The notes under the pieces were generated by a model. It saw nothing but the letters and a program-made list of their open reading frames with translations, ran no database searches and was not told where the DNA came from. Below, piece by piece: positions 36,160 to 47,576 of a DNA stretch of 64,000 nt; the stretch's first letter is position 1, and each line of letters opens with the position of its first letter. The stretch is from assembly GCF_026914185.1 (NCBI RefSeq), contig NC_070562.1:992001-1056000 (forward strand), given 5' to 3'. Position numbers and translations under genes: made by a program. The stretch is from Puccinia triticina. Taxonomy: Eukaryota > Basidiomycota > Pucciniomycetes > Pucciniales > Pucciniaceae.

Positions 36160-37060
36160 ATCTGCTACCTCGCAGTGGGATGTTTACTCCGCTTTCAGCA
36201 AGATCAGCCCGATGTTCTCCATTGCTGCTGCATTTGTAAGTTTAGAACTGAATACACTCAAAGCCTGTCTTAAAGACTGACCAATTCCTTTAAATTCCAT
36301 CAGATGAACGTCAACACTGGTTAGTTCTGTCAACCGCAGTTATTGCTGTTACTGAAGTGCAAGTTCTGACAGCTTTTTTTTCATGGACGTCTGGCCGATC
36401 ATAGATACTCAATGGGCCTACATGGAAGGCTTCCGAGTGAGTTCCCTCGACTGCCACTCTTTCACGAGCCAAGGCTAGGCCACTGACCAGAGACAGAATT
36501 GTCTCCTCGCAGAACTACTTTGAGGCAAAGAAGGATTACCTGAAAACCCAAGTTGGGAATCGGCGCACAGGCTCAGCCTTGCCATTGACCAGCTCGTTGG
36601 ATTCCTGGACCGCACCCTGCTGGACCTCCAGCACCCCCGCGACTTCCTGTCCAGCTCCTCCTCCGAAGACGAGGATCCCGGGCGGACGGCCAAGCGCGGC
36701 CCCAGCCCGACCCGCGCCTGTCTTGCCGTTGTTGCCCATCTCAACGCGCTCTTGAGCGCGCTCGTCGGGCGCTCAAACCGGCAGATCCTGGACGTCTTCT
36801 ACGGCGAGATCGGCCTGCGCATCCACACATACGTCTCTCCCCCCCCCTCTGGTCCAAAGACGAGCCGGAGGAAGCTGACAAGTACCGGCCAGGCTGCTGT
36901 GCAAGCACCTCAAGCGAGTCACCGTCTCTGTCCCCGGCTCCGTCCAGCTGCAAGCCGACCTGCGCCAGTACATCCAGACCCTCGACGCCCTGGGCCTCAA
37001 CAACGCCGCGCTCGCCCAAGCCCTCGCCGCCCTTGTCCGAGTCGCAGAACGTCAACATAC
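36160..37060 (+). pseudogene. SEC10: Sec10-like exocyst subunit, C-terminal fragment
   Basis: Exon-like pieces on the plus strand can be chained with GT/AG borders: about 36181-36231 (WDVYSAFSKISPMFSIAAAF), 36304-36319, a piece ending near 36436 (TQWAYMEGF), about 36512-36559 (YFEAKKDYLKTQVG) and a GC-rich block about 36570-36832. The GC-rich block reads AIDQLVGFLDRTLLDLQHPR ... ILDVFYGEIGLRIHTY. A last piece, about 36889-37065, reads HLKRVTVSVPGSVQLQADLR and QTLDALGLNNAAL. The latter two resemble the C-terminal helical region of Sec10, which tethers secretory vesicles at the plasma membrane. The far N-terminal two thirds are absent and a frame change seems needed near 37030, so I call it a fragment. 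Identity is moderate; the upstream pieces may be a different gene. Confidence 0.45.
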
Positions 37061-37259
37061 TTTAAGTTCTTGTTAGTTGACCCTGTGGCTGCCTCATGCA
37101 ACCGCGCCATTCTACACCCAGGTGGCCAAGATCATTGCACAGTTTGCTGGCCAGCCTGCCGCCGCCGGGCTGACCATTTCGGGGCCGTTGGCCCGCTGCC
37201 CTTCTGCTTGGAGGGTGGCCAGTTGGCGTGGTGCCAGCAGTAGTTTTGTATGTACATAG

Positions 37260-37860
37260 TTTATGTATTTAAGTGCTTAGGTTAATTGCAATGCAAGGAT
37301 TCTCGAAACTGTTCAAACCAAATTGGTTTGCACAAATGTTTCCTGGAACCAAAGATAGTATGAGAATGTTTTAATGGCCAAAATACGGTTATTGAAACCA
37401 TTCGGCTCACCAATGTTGGTTATCCAAATGGATTGGCCAACAAAAATGGTTTTAGGAACCATTTGGGTGACCAATCTTGATTTTTCAAACCAAATTGCCA
37501 ACCAAAATAGTTTCTGCAACCTTTTGATCAACCAATTTGGGTTTTCAAAACGTTTTGGCCAACCCAATTGGTTTTCCAAACTTTTTGGCCGACCAAATTG
37601 GTTTTCAACGCTTGTCAGCCAAACAAATTGGTTTTGATAACCATTTGAAGTGGTTTCAAGAATATTTCTTTGACCAAATCAGTTTTTGAGATATTTTCAG
37701 AACCACCTGAGGTGGTTCTGGTAATATTTTAAAAATATCTGAAAATGGTTAGTCCGACTCGTTCCTCAGGACGTCCAGGACTGAGTGTATTGGAAATATT
37801 TTGAAAACCATTCAAATTGGTTTTCAAAATATTTTTTTGCACCGGTGGTGTACACGGCGG
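37260..37860. repeat. CCAAATTGGTTT palindrome-rich AT repeat
   Basis: Dozens of AACCAA/TTGGTT pairs, often fused as CCAAATTGGTTT, plus AATATTTT blocks. The right edge CACCGGTGGTGTA resembles the ends of the element at 33704-35806, so it may be a relative. No left end was identified. Confidence 0.5.
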
Positions 37861-38692
37861 ACGCAAAACTCCAAAGTATTTCGGAGAGCCTCCAAAGTAG
37901 GGCTGGCCCCCCTTCCTGGCTGTTGGGACTAAAAACAAGTCTCCTCCCCAACCTCCTCTTGTCTCCAGATACTCCAAATGTGGAGTTTGTCCACCCCACA
38001 CTACAACACCGGCCTCTCCGGGTATACCCGCGGTCTGCCCCACGGGTATAGGGCTCCGGGACGCCTCTTTGCCTGGACCGTACCCGGCCTACCCGGCGGG
38101 TACGGTCCACGGGCAGCCTCAGAAATACCCGCAGGTATATCGGGTATTAGGAAGGTCATGTTCAGGTGCGCTGCGGCTACCAATCTCTAGCCCAACTAAG
38201 CCTCTCAAATGGAGGGGGGGGGGGGGACCCCCACGTCCCAAAGGGACTCTCTGTAGGAGAGGCTTATGACTTATGTCATACTTTTTGCCTGAGAGTTTGG
38301 GGCTTTTGTGGCTTTTTATGCCATTTTTTCCTTTTGTCCTCCACACAGCAAAAACAAACAAGCCTCTGCTGAAGCCCTGAAGGGTCAATATAGCTGACCA
38401 TCTTGGCTTCATATCCATGTCCTCATAATGAGGATTGGATGCATGAGCTGGATTGGCCGAGGCATATTGACCAGAGCTCAGAGAGCTTGGATTCTGTGGA
38501 ATTGAATTGAATGAGCATACTGTTTTCCAAGGTCAGTTCAATCCACACATGTCATACAGCCCAGAATACCCCAAAGACCATAAGTTTGGAGGGTCATGGG
38601 AGGAGAACGCTTGGACTTCCAGAGACTTGTGTAGCGGCAAAAGATAGGGAAGAGTGGGACAAGTTTCATGATCCAAAGGGCATGCCTGGGGC

Positions 38693-39650
38693 TAGAGATC
38701 ACCCGTGGGTACCCGTTTGGCGGTACCCGCCACCCGTGGGCGGGTACCTGCCCACGGGTGCCGTGTGCGGGTACCTGCCCACGGGTGCCGTGTGCGGGTC
38801 CGTGTATTACAATTTTGGGGAAAATGCCGCGGGTACCCGTCCAGGTACCCGCCACAAAAGTTCGTCCCCCCAATTGCTCCCGGAGGGCCCCGCCACCGGC
38901 TCAAGTCCTCCAACTGGGCCCGATTGGTCGCCGTGGGCCCGCTGTGTACTGGCGGCGGTTCCAATTCACGCAGGGTAGTCCCGCTGTGTATACAAACACC
39001 TGCCCGCCGAGCCTGCTCGTCAAGAGCCCCTTGGCGGGTAGGTGCAAGTATACCTGCTCGCCGAGAGCCCCTCGGCGGGTAGGTGCAAGTATACCTGCTC
39101 GCCGAGAGCCCCTCGGCGGGTAGGTGCAAGTATACCTGCTCGCCGAGAGGCTCTCGGCGAGGTGGGATCTGTATGCCTGCTCGCCGAGAGGCTCTCGGCG
39201 AGGTGGGATCTGTATGCCTGCTCGCCGAGGATTTCTCTTGGCGAGCAGGTATACATGCACCTGCCCGCCAAGGGGCTCTCGGTGAGCAGGCTCAGCAAGC
39301 AGGTGTTTGTATATTTACTCGAAAAACAACCTGATCCAACCCTGTTTGCTCAGGAAATGGAAGGATGGTATCCAGGAGGAAAAAAAAACAAGGCTCAAAG
39401 ACAAAAGGTAAAAAAAGTGTTGTAACTAGAGCTTGGTTTGTTTTCAAAAAATTTATATAACGGCGAGGAATTTCATAAAAGTGCCTGAAAAATCATAAAA
39501 ATAGTGGCGGATACCCGTGATACCCGCCGCGGGTACCGCCGGTACCCGCACAACGGGTGCCGGGTCCGTGTCCGGGTGTCTGATTTTGCCCAAAATTACC
39601 GCGGGTACCCGCACCCGCCGCGGGTACCCGGGTCTAATGGGCGATCTCTA
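38693..39650. mobile_element. hAT-like element, 958 bp, nested, perfect 8-bp TSD
   Basis: Begins TAGAGATCACCC and ends GGGCGATCTCTA, flanked by CCTGGGGC at 38685-38692 and 39651-39658. Both arms are packed with GGGTACCCG palindromes; the centre holds the 41-bp tandem array. It lies inside the larger element 37898-41958. Confidence 0.88.
39013..39300. repeat. 41-bp tandem repeat array
   Basis: CTGCTCGCCGAGAG begins a unit at 39013, 39054, 39095, 39136, 39177 and 39218, a constant 41-bp period. Units switch between two subtypes, one carrying GGTGCAAGTATAC and one carrying GGTGGGATCTGTATG. GCCGAGAG...CTCGGC makes each unit a hairpin. Further degenerate copies continue to about 39300. Related arrays occur at 47720-48046 and 56140-56500. 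Confidence 0.88.
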
Positions 39651-39920
39651 CCTGGGGCCCTTTGGGAACAGGGTCAAAATTTGAATGGCACAAAACACCC
39701 ACCAAAAGGCCTCAAACCCTCAGGCCAAAAAGTGGACATTAGTCCCAAGTCCCTCCTTTGGAGGTCGCGCTTTGCGCCAGCCCAGGCTGTACCAGGGCCC
39801 TCCAAAGTGGGGGACTTGTGTTAAGTTAGTACCAATCTGCACACGCGTGGGAGAAGTGAGCAAAAATAAATGCACATATCAAAATTCCAAAGGTCCCTCA
39901 GCCCAGACTGGGGCCCTCAT

Positions 39921-40245
39921 CAACGCTGCAACCAATCCAATACATGTATTGGATTGGTTTTGGTCCCAATACATTGTATCAGTATTGTATTGCTCGGCTG
40001 ATCCGATCCAATACGGTGTATCAGGTTGCCAATACAATCCAATACAGTCTGATACATACGTATTGGGTTGCCAATACAGTCCTGTATTCTGTGTATTGGT
40101 GGGATCTACACTGTATTGTTTGTTTCAATACAATTGTATCTTCTTTTAAATATGATACATGGTATCAAATTTGTATGTATCAAAAAAACAATACGATACA
40201 CCGTATTGGCCAATACCCGGATCGTATTGGATTGTTTCACGGTTG
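39921..40245. mobile_element. CAAC...GTTG element, 325 bp, perfect 7-bp TSD, AATAC/GTATT interior
   Basis: Begins CAACGCTGCAACCAATCC and ends with the complement of CAACCGTGAAACAATCC. Flanked by CCCTCAT at 39914-39920 and 40246-40252. The interior is almost wholly CCAATAC/GTATTGG palindromes. It has no coding capacity and lies inside 37898-41958. Confidence 0.8.
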
Positions 40246-40310
40246 CCCTCATGGCTCATGGGCGCAAAGTGGGTGCAGTAGCTCTGGGCCTTTACAGGCC
40301 TTACACACGG

Positions 40311-41000
40311 TGTGAGACTCCAAAAGCGGTTTGCACCTCTTATGGCTGAATTTAGAGAAGTATGTGTGGGGAAACCCCTGATTCTCTGAAAGACAAAGAC
40401 TGACAACACCCCCAGCTAGGCTGGAAGCAAGAAGATAGTGGTCTAGTTTAGTTGGATACTTTTCTCACAAGTGGCTCACAATGGACTGTGTATTGCAAAA
40501 TATAAAGCTAGTATTTTATTATGTGGCGGAGAGTGTGAGGGTGACAATTTATTTGAATCTCGTGAGGGGAATGATCTCCTTCCTTGGATGGGGGGAAAAG
40601 GAGGAGAGAGCCCCTCCTTATATAGGAAAATGTGAGGCATTTGTGCTGGTGGTCTATGTACATGAGGGGTTTTGGCTGGTGTGCCTTTACAAATGCTGTG
40701 CAAATACAGCTATGTACAGTGTGGCAGTGTATACCTGAGCAAATTTAGCTGGTGATCTATTTACAAGTGTGGCTTACACAGCCCTCTGCTTGCTATGGAG
40801 TCTTCTCAAGTGACCTGCACAGCTTTCTGTATTGCTGTGTAGTCTGCTTGAGTGACTTGCACAGCCCCATGGTTACTATGCCGCTTTATTAATGTGGCTT
40901 GTGGTTGCTGGGTTACTGTAATAAGTGGCTTGTGGTTGCTACACAGCCACATTTGAGGCTGGCTGGTTGCTACATAGCTGCGTATATACACACATATATA
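40311..41000 (+). mobile_element. Degenerate LTR-like relic related to the CCGG-flanked family
   Basis: Starts TGTGAGACTCCAAAAG, close to the TGTAAGACTCAAAAG start of the solo LTRs. A CCTCCTTATATAGGAAAATGTG block near 40612 corresponds to their promoter block. The 3' end was not located, so the right coordinate is approximate. Confidence 0.45.
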
Positions 41001-41149
41001 TGTAAAAGGGTAGTATGTAAGCTATATACATGCAGTTTTGTAAAAACTGTGTATGTAAACTGAAGGGAGTGTGTGTATCACTAGCTGGTGTAATGTAACA
41101 CTACATATGTAAACTAGATATTTTTGAATTTTTCCATCCGGAACTAAAT

Positions 41150-41880
41150 TGTCTACCACAACGGGAATTGGGAACAGGTCGCAGGAGGGCCCTGGCAAGC
41201 CCCTACTAGACACCCTTACGTAAATTGTTTCAAAATGATTTTTTTGGCAAAAATGATACTTACGTAAACCTGTGAAACTTGTTTCAAATGGACAGTTCTG
41301 GGAATTTTTTCTTCTGGGACATACTGACGTACCCTGTTTCAATCTGGTCTTCCCTTCCAAGGGAAAAAATTTCATACTTACGTGTTTTGTTTCAATTTGT
41401 TTTTGTGCTTAAAGGTGCAAACATAGTGTGCATACATATTAGTTCCTCCCTGTCCTCTCCTGCTCCCATGTTACATTATAAGGGTTGAGGAAGGTCTGAA
41501 AGGCTTCTAAAAGTGATTTTTTGTTGATTTTAATCAATACATCAGCAATGATAACCAGAATATCAATTTTGGAATTTTCTTATCCAAAACCCCCACAAAT
41601 GGCTGCAGATGTTACTTACGTAACTTGTTTCAATCCACTATGCCAAAATTTGCATAATTGAACATACTGATGTAGTTGGTTTCAAACAGTTGGTTCTCTC
41701 CAAAAAATCAAAACTACAGCCGTTTCAAAATGGCAAATTTCCGGGGTATCACGTAAGGGTGTCTAGTAGGGGCTTGCCGGGGTCCTGTCGCGGGTATACC
41801 CGCAGGCTGGCAGGTATACCTGTAGCCCGGCTGCCCCGCGGGTACCCTGTTCTCGTTCCCAATACCCGTGGGTAAGGCTC
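41150..41880. repeat. Inverted-repeat element with TTACGTAA...GTTTCAA array
   Basis: GCAAGCCCCTACTAGACACC (about 41197-41216) is mirrored by GGTGTCTAGTAGGGGCTTGC (about 41759-41778). Further-out blocks (ATTGGGAAC / GTTCCCAAT) also match. Between them TTACGTAA-like sites followed by TGTTTCAA recur near 41216, 41260, 41325, 41378, 41615 and 41670. Confidence 0.6.
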
Positions 41881-42049
41881 AGGCTGCTTAATTTTGGTAC
41901 CCAAGTGACAGGTATACCCGCGGGACGGGCGCCGGGTACCCCACAAGATCCAGCCCTACTCCAAAGTTCCTGCCAGCAGCAGCGGACGGTTGGCACTTGG
42001 TCAAAATATCTGACAAATGTCCTCCGAAGTGAGATTTCAATGGATCTTT

Positions 42050-42430
42050 GAGGTCAATTTGGAGAAGGGAAGGTGATGCTGATGAGAGGAGGGGAGTCGC
42101 AACTTATCAAAGAGGAAGGGGGAATGGGCAACGGGGAGGTCAATTGCAAAAGGAAAAGAGCTGCTGATAAGGATATGGGAGAATAGAAGGGGGGAAGAAA
42201 GTGCAAGATCTTGTGAACTTCCAATTGGGTTGTGATGAGCTAGACTGAGGCTGATGACAGCGGACACGAGGCAGGGGCGAGTGGAAGTGGTGTGGAAGGA
42301 TAAGTATCATTGCACATCATGAAGAGAGAAAAACAAGAGAGAAAGAGGAAAGGAGAAAAAGAAACAAAGACTATACCTGATGACAGCGGACACGAGGCAG
42401 GGGCGAGTGGAAGTGGTGTGGAAGGATGAG
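42050..42430. repeat. Purine-rich tract with a 50-bp direct repeat
   Basis: The plus strand is strongly GA-rich. A block of about 50 bp containing TGATGACAGCGGACACGAGG and GAAGTGGTGTGGAAGGAT occurs at about 42251 and again at about 42378, spaced about 127 bp. No gene is seen on either strand. Confidence 0.65.
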
Positions 42431-42702
42431 GAAAGAGTCCTTCCACGCCCGCTGTCTCAGGTAGACTAACTACAGGATGTGACATGTGAGTGACAGACAG
42501 GAAACATGTATGTAGCAGACAAAACAGAAAAGAAAAGATGAAACACAAGTGACAATCTTAACAGGTTGGAGGAAAATAAACAAGATGGATCATGCTGCGG
42601 ACTGAGAAGTGCGCCCAGGCCATTCTCAAACCCAGGAGAGCTTCATTTGTTCTGTGCCGCTCAGGTTCCAAGTGATTTCCGGATGTTTTTTGAAAAGCCT
42701 TT

Positions 42703-42890
42703 GAATGTCCTTGGGCAGGAAGTCCTCCCAAAAAACCTACAAATGTCCTTTGAAAGAAATTTGGCGGGGCTGTTTTCTCCACCAAATGCCTTTCAAAGGG
42801 CATTGGGCAGGAAGTCCTCCTGAAAAGCCTCCGAATGCCCTTTGGAAGACATTTGGTGGAGCTGGTTTCTCCACCAAATGCTTTTCTTGG
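42703..42890. repeat. 92-bp tandem duplication
   Basis: Two adjacent units share GGGCAGGAAGTCCTCC (at 42713 and 42805) and TTTTCTCCACCAAATGC-type ends. Each contains short inverted repeats (GACATTTGGTGGAG / CTCCACCAAATG). Open frames here follow the repeat and are not taken as genes. Confidence 0.7.
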
Positions 42891-42899
42891 AGTTGAACT

Positions 42900-43726
42900 C
42901 CAAAGATATGATCCGGCCAAACCCGCTGGTCCGGAAGATTTTTTCCAGATAAAGTCATACTTTCAAAAGTTAGCCAAAGTTTTTCCCAATTTTCACTTGA
43001 GCGAGGGCACTTTGGTGATTTTTTGAATGCAACCGCTTACTTCAAAGGTCACCCAAAGGAAAACCTTAAAAGTGAGTCTGGGGTGTATTGTACCTTTTAC
43101 TTCAATGTACAATTATTATGGATTAAACCATAATATTTCACACTCTTTTGAGTATGTAATTAACTGTATTTCACATTTATTACATATTATCCATACAGAG
43201 AGAGATAATCTTATCCCTCTATGTATTTATCCTTATTAAGAACAAACTATGTACAAATAGAGAGATTATATCATTAATTATGTAAATCCCTCTTCTGAAT
43301 TCTGTGGACCTCTTCTCTTCCTTGGAGTTAAGCATCCCTCTGAGTCCTTGACTCAAAGGAAGATCAGGTCCCTGTAATATAAAAGGGGGGGTCTTTCCCC
43401 CCAAGATTATTACACATACAAACCTGACTACCTTACTTGGAATCACAAGTGAGTGGGGTTTATATTATAATCTAATAACCCTTTTTCCTTTACAGCTTCA
43501 ATCCCTCTTCATGTATTTTTCCCTAGGTACAGGTGGGAGTTATAACACCTGTAACCTAGAAAACAGGAATCTCAATCCCTATTAAGCTACAGCGCTTGGC
43601 TCGAGTATTTGCCGTGTCCCCTTACTTTGTAAGGGAGCTAGCCCCTCCGCTATTCACCTTCAAGGTGTGGTTTATTCCCACTGGCCTTTAAAGTTATAGT
43701 GCAGCCACATTTCTGCTGGCCGCTAC
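42900..43726. other. Intergenic stretch, no gene seen
   Basis: AT-rich, with short relics such as GAGGGATTTACATA... near 43270 and a TATAAAAGGGGGGG block near 43378 that could be an LTR promoter remnant. No bounded element was found. Confidence 0.4.
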
Positions 43727-44098
43727 CAACGGTGAAAAAAATACAATACATGTATCTGTATCTGCCTGTATTTGTATCTTTTTTGCACCCAATAATATTT
43801 ATTTGTATTGTATTCAAAGACCAATACTATACAAATGTATTCAAACTTTGGTATCTTGTTGCGAATACAGCCCAATACAAGATACTGTATTTTTATGTTT
43901 TTTGATAGTTTTTCTGTATACAGTCCACAGTGGCCAAAAACAATAAAATCAAGTTTCAATACTTTATTGATACAATACTATGGTATTGTATCTTGAGTCA
44001 GATACAATACATTTGTATTTACAATTTTGTATTTTTCAACAGATACAATACACAAGTATCCAAAGATACTGTATTGTACAGTATCTGTTTCACCGTTG
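43727..44098. mobile_element. CAAC...GTTG element, AATAC/GTATT interior, degenerate TSD
   Basis: Ends CAACGGTGAAA and TTTCACCGTTG are perfect inverted repeats. The interior is full of AATAC/GTATT, like 39921-40245. The flanks CCGCTAC and C(T)GCTAA agree at 5 of 7 bases, so this is an older copy. Confidence 0.65.
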
Positions 44099-44430
44099 CT
44101 GCTAACCAAGCCACTACAGCGCGTACTTAAAAAACCTATCAGCCCCTTGTTGTAACGGCTATTCCATTAATTAACCGACTTATCAATTTGGATAACTAAA
44201 AAAAGGTTACGGTATCCAATTAGCCCTCCGTAATGTACCGTAACGTAACTGCCCACCCTTGCTCTTGGTCGCCGGCACAGACAGGCCATCGGAAGGGCTA
44301 CCTGATTCCCTTGAAGACTTCTGGCATAGGGGATAGCCAAAACCAGCCATTTTGAGCAGAGAAAAAACTCCTCTCAATGGCTGGTGATTATGAGCCATTG
44401 AGGAGGAATGCTGCACTCTTGGTGATGAAT
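44099..44430. other. Repeat fragments between two CAAC...GTTG elements
   Basis: Contains a GGTTACGGT / ACCGTAACGTAAC palindromic piece (44200-44260) and a copy of the CAATGGCTGG/CCATTGAGGAGG hairpin unit (44360-44410). No gene seen. Confidence 0.45.
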
Positions 44431-45163
44431 CAACAATGGGCTTATACTATACTCTACAATAACCGGGCCTTTCTGTTATAGTATAGGTCTGGTTGTACCA
44501 ACCTATACTAATAAATGTACTAGTATTGGCTCTTGGTCCAAGTGGCCCGTATAGTATTCTGTGGTTTTTTTCTGAAACAAAAAATACAGGTATAGTAACT
44601 TTCTTTGCCCCTGGTTACCGCAATGATGCACTTAACCAGGTGTAAACATACGGCAATGAAATGTGGGCTCCTAATGATTGTACAGGCAAACCATTCCACT
44701 TACCTGGTCCTTGCGGTAATAGTATGGGCTTATTTAGGAACACCAGGTAGCTCTTGTTCTCTGCGGCTGCAGATGTATGTGGCTCCAGATGTGGTAGTTT
44801 GTTTTCTTCAACTATTTTACAATCCGTCAGCAGCCTTATGGGGCTTTGTGAGGATTTTCCACTCTCAGGGGACTTCGCTGAGGCAGGAAAGGCTTTGGGT
44901 GCTCTGATCCCCAAGCCCAAGAAATAGATAGATTTTCATCCCTACAAAGTAGTGGTACTTGCCGCATCTGGCCAGCATAGTATTAAGATTTTTATTGTTT
45001 GTTCCTGCATTTGGATATAGTATTCTCCAAAAAAAAATTCCTCATGTAATTGTATATAGTAAAATCCAATACTTAAAATGGAAGTAACAGTACTGTTATT
45101 GGACCAAAATAAAATAAAATAACAATACTATACCAATATCTGTATAGTAAAGGCCCATTGTTG
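44431..45163. mobile_element. CAAC...GTTG element, 733 bp, perfect 7-bp TSD, ACTATA interior
   Basis: Begins CAACAATGGGC and ends GCCCATTGTTG, flanked by GATGAAT at 44424-44430 and 45164-45170. TATAGT/ACTATA motifs recur through the interior. No protein-coding frame is supported. Confidence 0.8.
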
Positions 45164-45170
45164 GATGAAT

Positions 45171-46462
45171 GGTTGCACCAATCATCAAGAGCGTAGCCCT
45201 TTGCCCTTGATGGACAACATGGACCGCCCATTGAGGGCAGTGTACACCCTCTCAAATGCGTCAGCGCCGGCCACTTTGTCAGTTAGGGGTGTGTACATAT
45301 TCAAGTGTTATTCAGTGTTATGTACATGTGAAGTGCAAGCAATGTGGGGAGTGGAAGTGGAGGCTGAGCTGGGGGATTTGGAAGGGTGGGATGCGGAATG
45401 GTCAGGTGGGCGGTGTGGTGATCTTTTTTGTGGCGCCCACGGCGCAGAGGATTCCGCAAGTTTTCAGCCATCAAGACATCAACTCACGGGACGTCAAAAT
45501 CAATCAGCACGCGTCGCGCGCGGTGGAATCATCAAGATGTTTCAGGATCAGGCCCCGGTTTCTTTTGTGCTTGTTTTTTTTGCTTTTTCTTTTCTTTCTC
45601 TGTCTTATGTTCTTCTGTTTCTAAAATGCGCGCGTTGGAGAGGTTTTGTCATGTGGAGGGTTGGTTTTCTTTTGTTGGTGTTGTTTCTTTCTTCCCTTTC
45701 TTCTCTTGTTGTTGTGGCGCGCTTGTGCACGCGGGTGTATGATGACCTGTCCAAAGATGTCACCAACTCCAAGGTTTGAGTTCAGCCTGAACTCAGGCTT
45801 TGGAGCGGCATGGACTTTGTCTGAACCATAATTTTCATCTCAGATCATCCATCACAACCCCGAATCCCAGCAAATTAGATATCAAAGCTTATTGATCACT
45901 TCCCCGTGTGCCTTCTGAGTTTCAAGCTCTCAGCCGCCGAGTTCCAAGTCCCAAAACCCTTTCCCTGATCACAACTTCCGGCCCAGTTTGCCGGCTCTTT
46001 CTCCTGATCTCTCAAAACAAACCACCACCAACGAGGATCTAAACCCCGTTGCCTCTCAACTTAAACCCCCCCCTCTCAAAGCTATAATTCAAATCCCCAC
46101 GACTCTTTTCTGGATCACCGCGAAGGCAGCGCACAGCGCACTTTTCCCTTCAAGTAACTGCCGACGGCCCAGCACCGGTCGGAGTTCCACAGCAGGACAG
46201 ATGCTAAAGAATAGGCGTACAATGCAGTTTATAAGACCCCCGTTCCCAGACATCTGTCTTAACTGTATACATTCATGTATCATAGGTCCAGGAGCGGCGA
46301 AGGTTTGGATCAAGGTAAAAACACTCCAGGAATCCAATGGTGAAGCCCTTGAGGCCCCAAAGTGGAAAAAAAGAAACTCGTTTTTTTCTTCTGATTGCAT
46401 TCCTGAAATACAGGAGCCATACAGGCTTTGAGGCTGAAATCAGCAGCCCAAAAGTTGGGCCT
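45171..46462. other. Intergenic stretch with repeat debris
   Basis: The first 90 bp continue the CATTGAGGG hairpin unit split by the 44431 element. The rest has T-rich and unique DNA, with no convincing gene on either strand. Confidence 0.4.
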
Positions 46463-46676
46463 ACCTGTGATAGAGATGGCAAATGGTACCCGGGTACCTG
46501 TTGCGGGTACGGGTACCCCCTCGATTTTCATTGATTTTGAGACACCTGTACTTGCACCCGGCACCCGCAAGGGGGGGTACCCGGGTGCAGAGGGGGAGGT
46601 ACCCGGGTGTGGAAGGCAGGTACCCGGGGTACCCCTCAATGTAAGGGGTGTTGATAAATGCACGCCCGTCCCCCGG

Positions 46677-47576
46677 TGTAAGACTCAAAAGTGGTTGTGA
46701 AACCCTTTTGCTGAATGGAGAAGGGGATGAAGGAGGTGCAAGATCTGCCCTTCTATACTACCAGCTACAAGACCCACCAAGGTAAGCTTGGAAAGTTTTA
46801 ATAAGTGATAGGAGTGGTTAGCTCAAGATAAGTTTTCTTGTGACACAGTATAAAAATGTTGTTATTCAGTATGTATGAGTTGTTATATGTAAGTAAGAGG
46901 GTTGAGTGGGTACGTAAGTGTTTTGGGTGATGGGTGTGTATAAAACTTGATCAGTAATAAACTGAGGAAATACAAATGGGGGGGAGAGAGCTCCTTATAA
47001 AGACAAATGTGAGGGATTTTGGCTCCAGGGAAGCCCCTGAGTGAGGTATTTTAGCTGGCCTGGGCTGTACAACATGAGGGAGTTAAGAAGGAGTGGCTGT
47101 GTACAATTTATGCAAGGGGTGCATACATGAGGAGGGGCTGTGCCAGATGATGTCATAATTTATGCAAGGGGTGCATAAGCTGTACAGGGAATGATCAGGT
47201 GATGTAATAAGACCAAACAAAGTGGAGTTAGAAGGAACTAGAATGAGGGGAACCATTCAGTTGAAGGGGCACAGCCTGTAGGGGCAGTGCTGCATGATGT
47301 CATGTACATAACAAACAAACCCAAACCAATATATGTAGTGGGGATAGAATGGTGCAGGGAATGTGACTTGAGGCGCCTGACAGGTGGTTGACTGGGTGCT
47401 ACAGGTTGTCCAAGGGGTCTAACTTCCAGTGTAGTGGGGCTCCAGTGATGCTTCCAGTGGGGACTAGGGGTTACCTTAGCCGTGGATTCCATTTATGGTG
47501 TCCAATGGATTGTATCTTGAGGCCTTCTACATGCACATGAGAAAAACTTTTGATTTTTCACATTTTGAGTACCACA
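46677..47576 (+). mobile_element. Solo LTR, CCGG-flanked family, copy 2
   Basis: Starts TGTAAGACTCAAAAG and ends GAGTACCACA. Flanked by CCGG at 46673-46676 and 47577-47580. Co-linear with the minus-strand copy at 7880-8941, though about 160 bp shorter. It contains AGAGCTCCTTATAAAG, a probable promoter block, near 46987. Confidence 0.78.

Larger units (their letters stand above)
37898..41958. mobile_element. Composite hAT-like element, 4.1 kb, perfect 8-bp TSD
   Basis: The left end TAGGGCTGG and the right end, its complement CCAGCCCTA, are flanked by the 8-bp duplication CTCCAAAG (37890-37897 and 41959-41966). The terminal zones are rich in GGGTATACCCG palindromes. The middle contains other insertions: 38693-39650, 39921-40245 and an LTR-like piece from 40311. 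No transposase frame remains. CTCCAAAG occurs once more nearby on the left, so the boundary is good but not certain. Confidence 0.65.

Noticed and set aside
39000..39310. CRISPR-like regular array
   Set aside because: Units abut without unique spacers and lie in a eukaryotic transposon.
38690..39430. Several long open frames on both strands rich in Arg/Ala/Gly/Pro
   Set aside because: They follow the 41-bp repeat and the GGGTACCCG palindromes in every frame; repeat periodicity explains the lack of stops.
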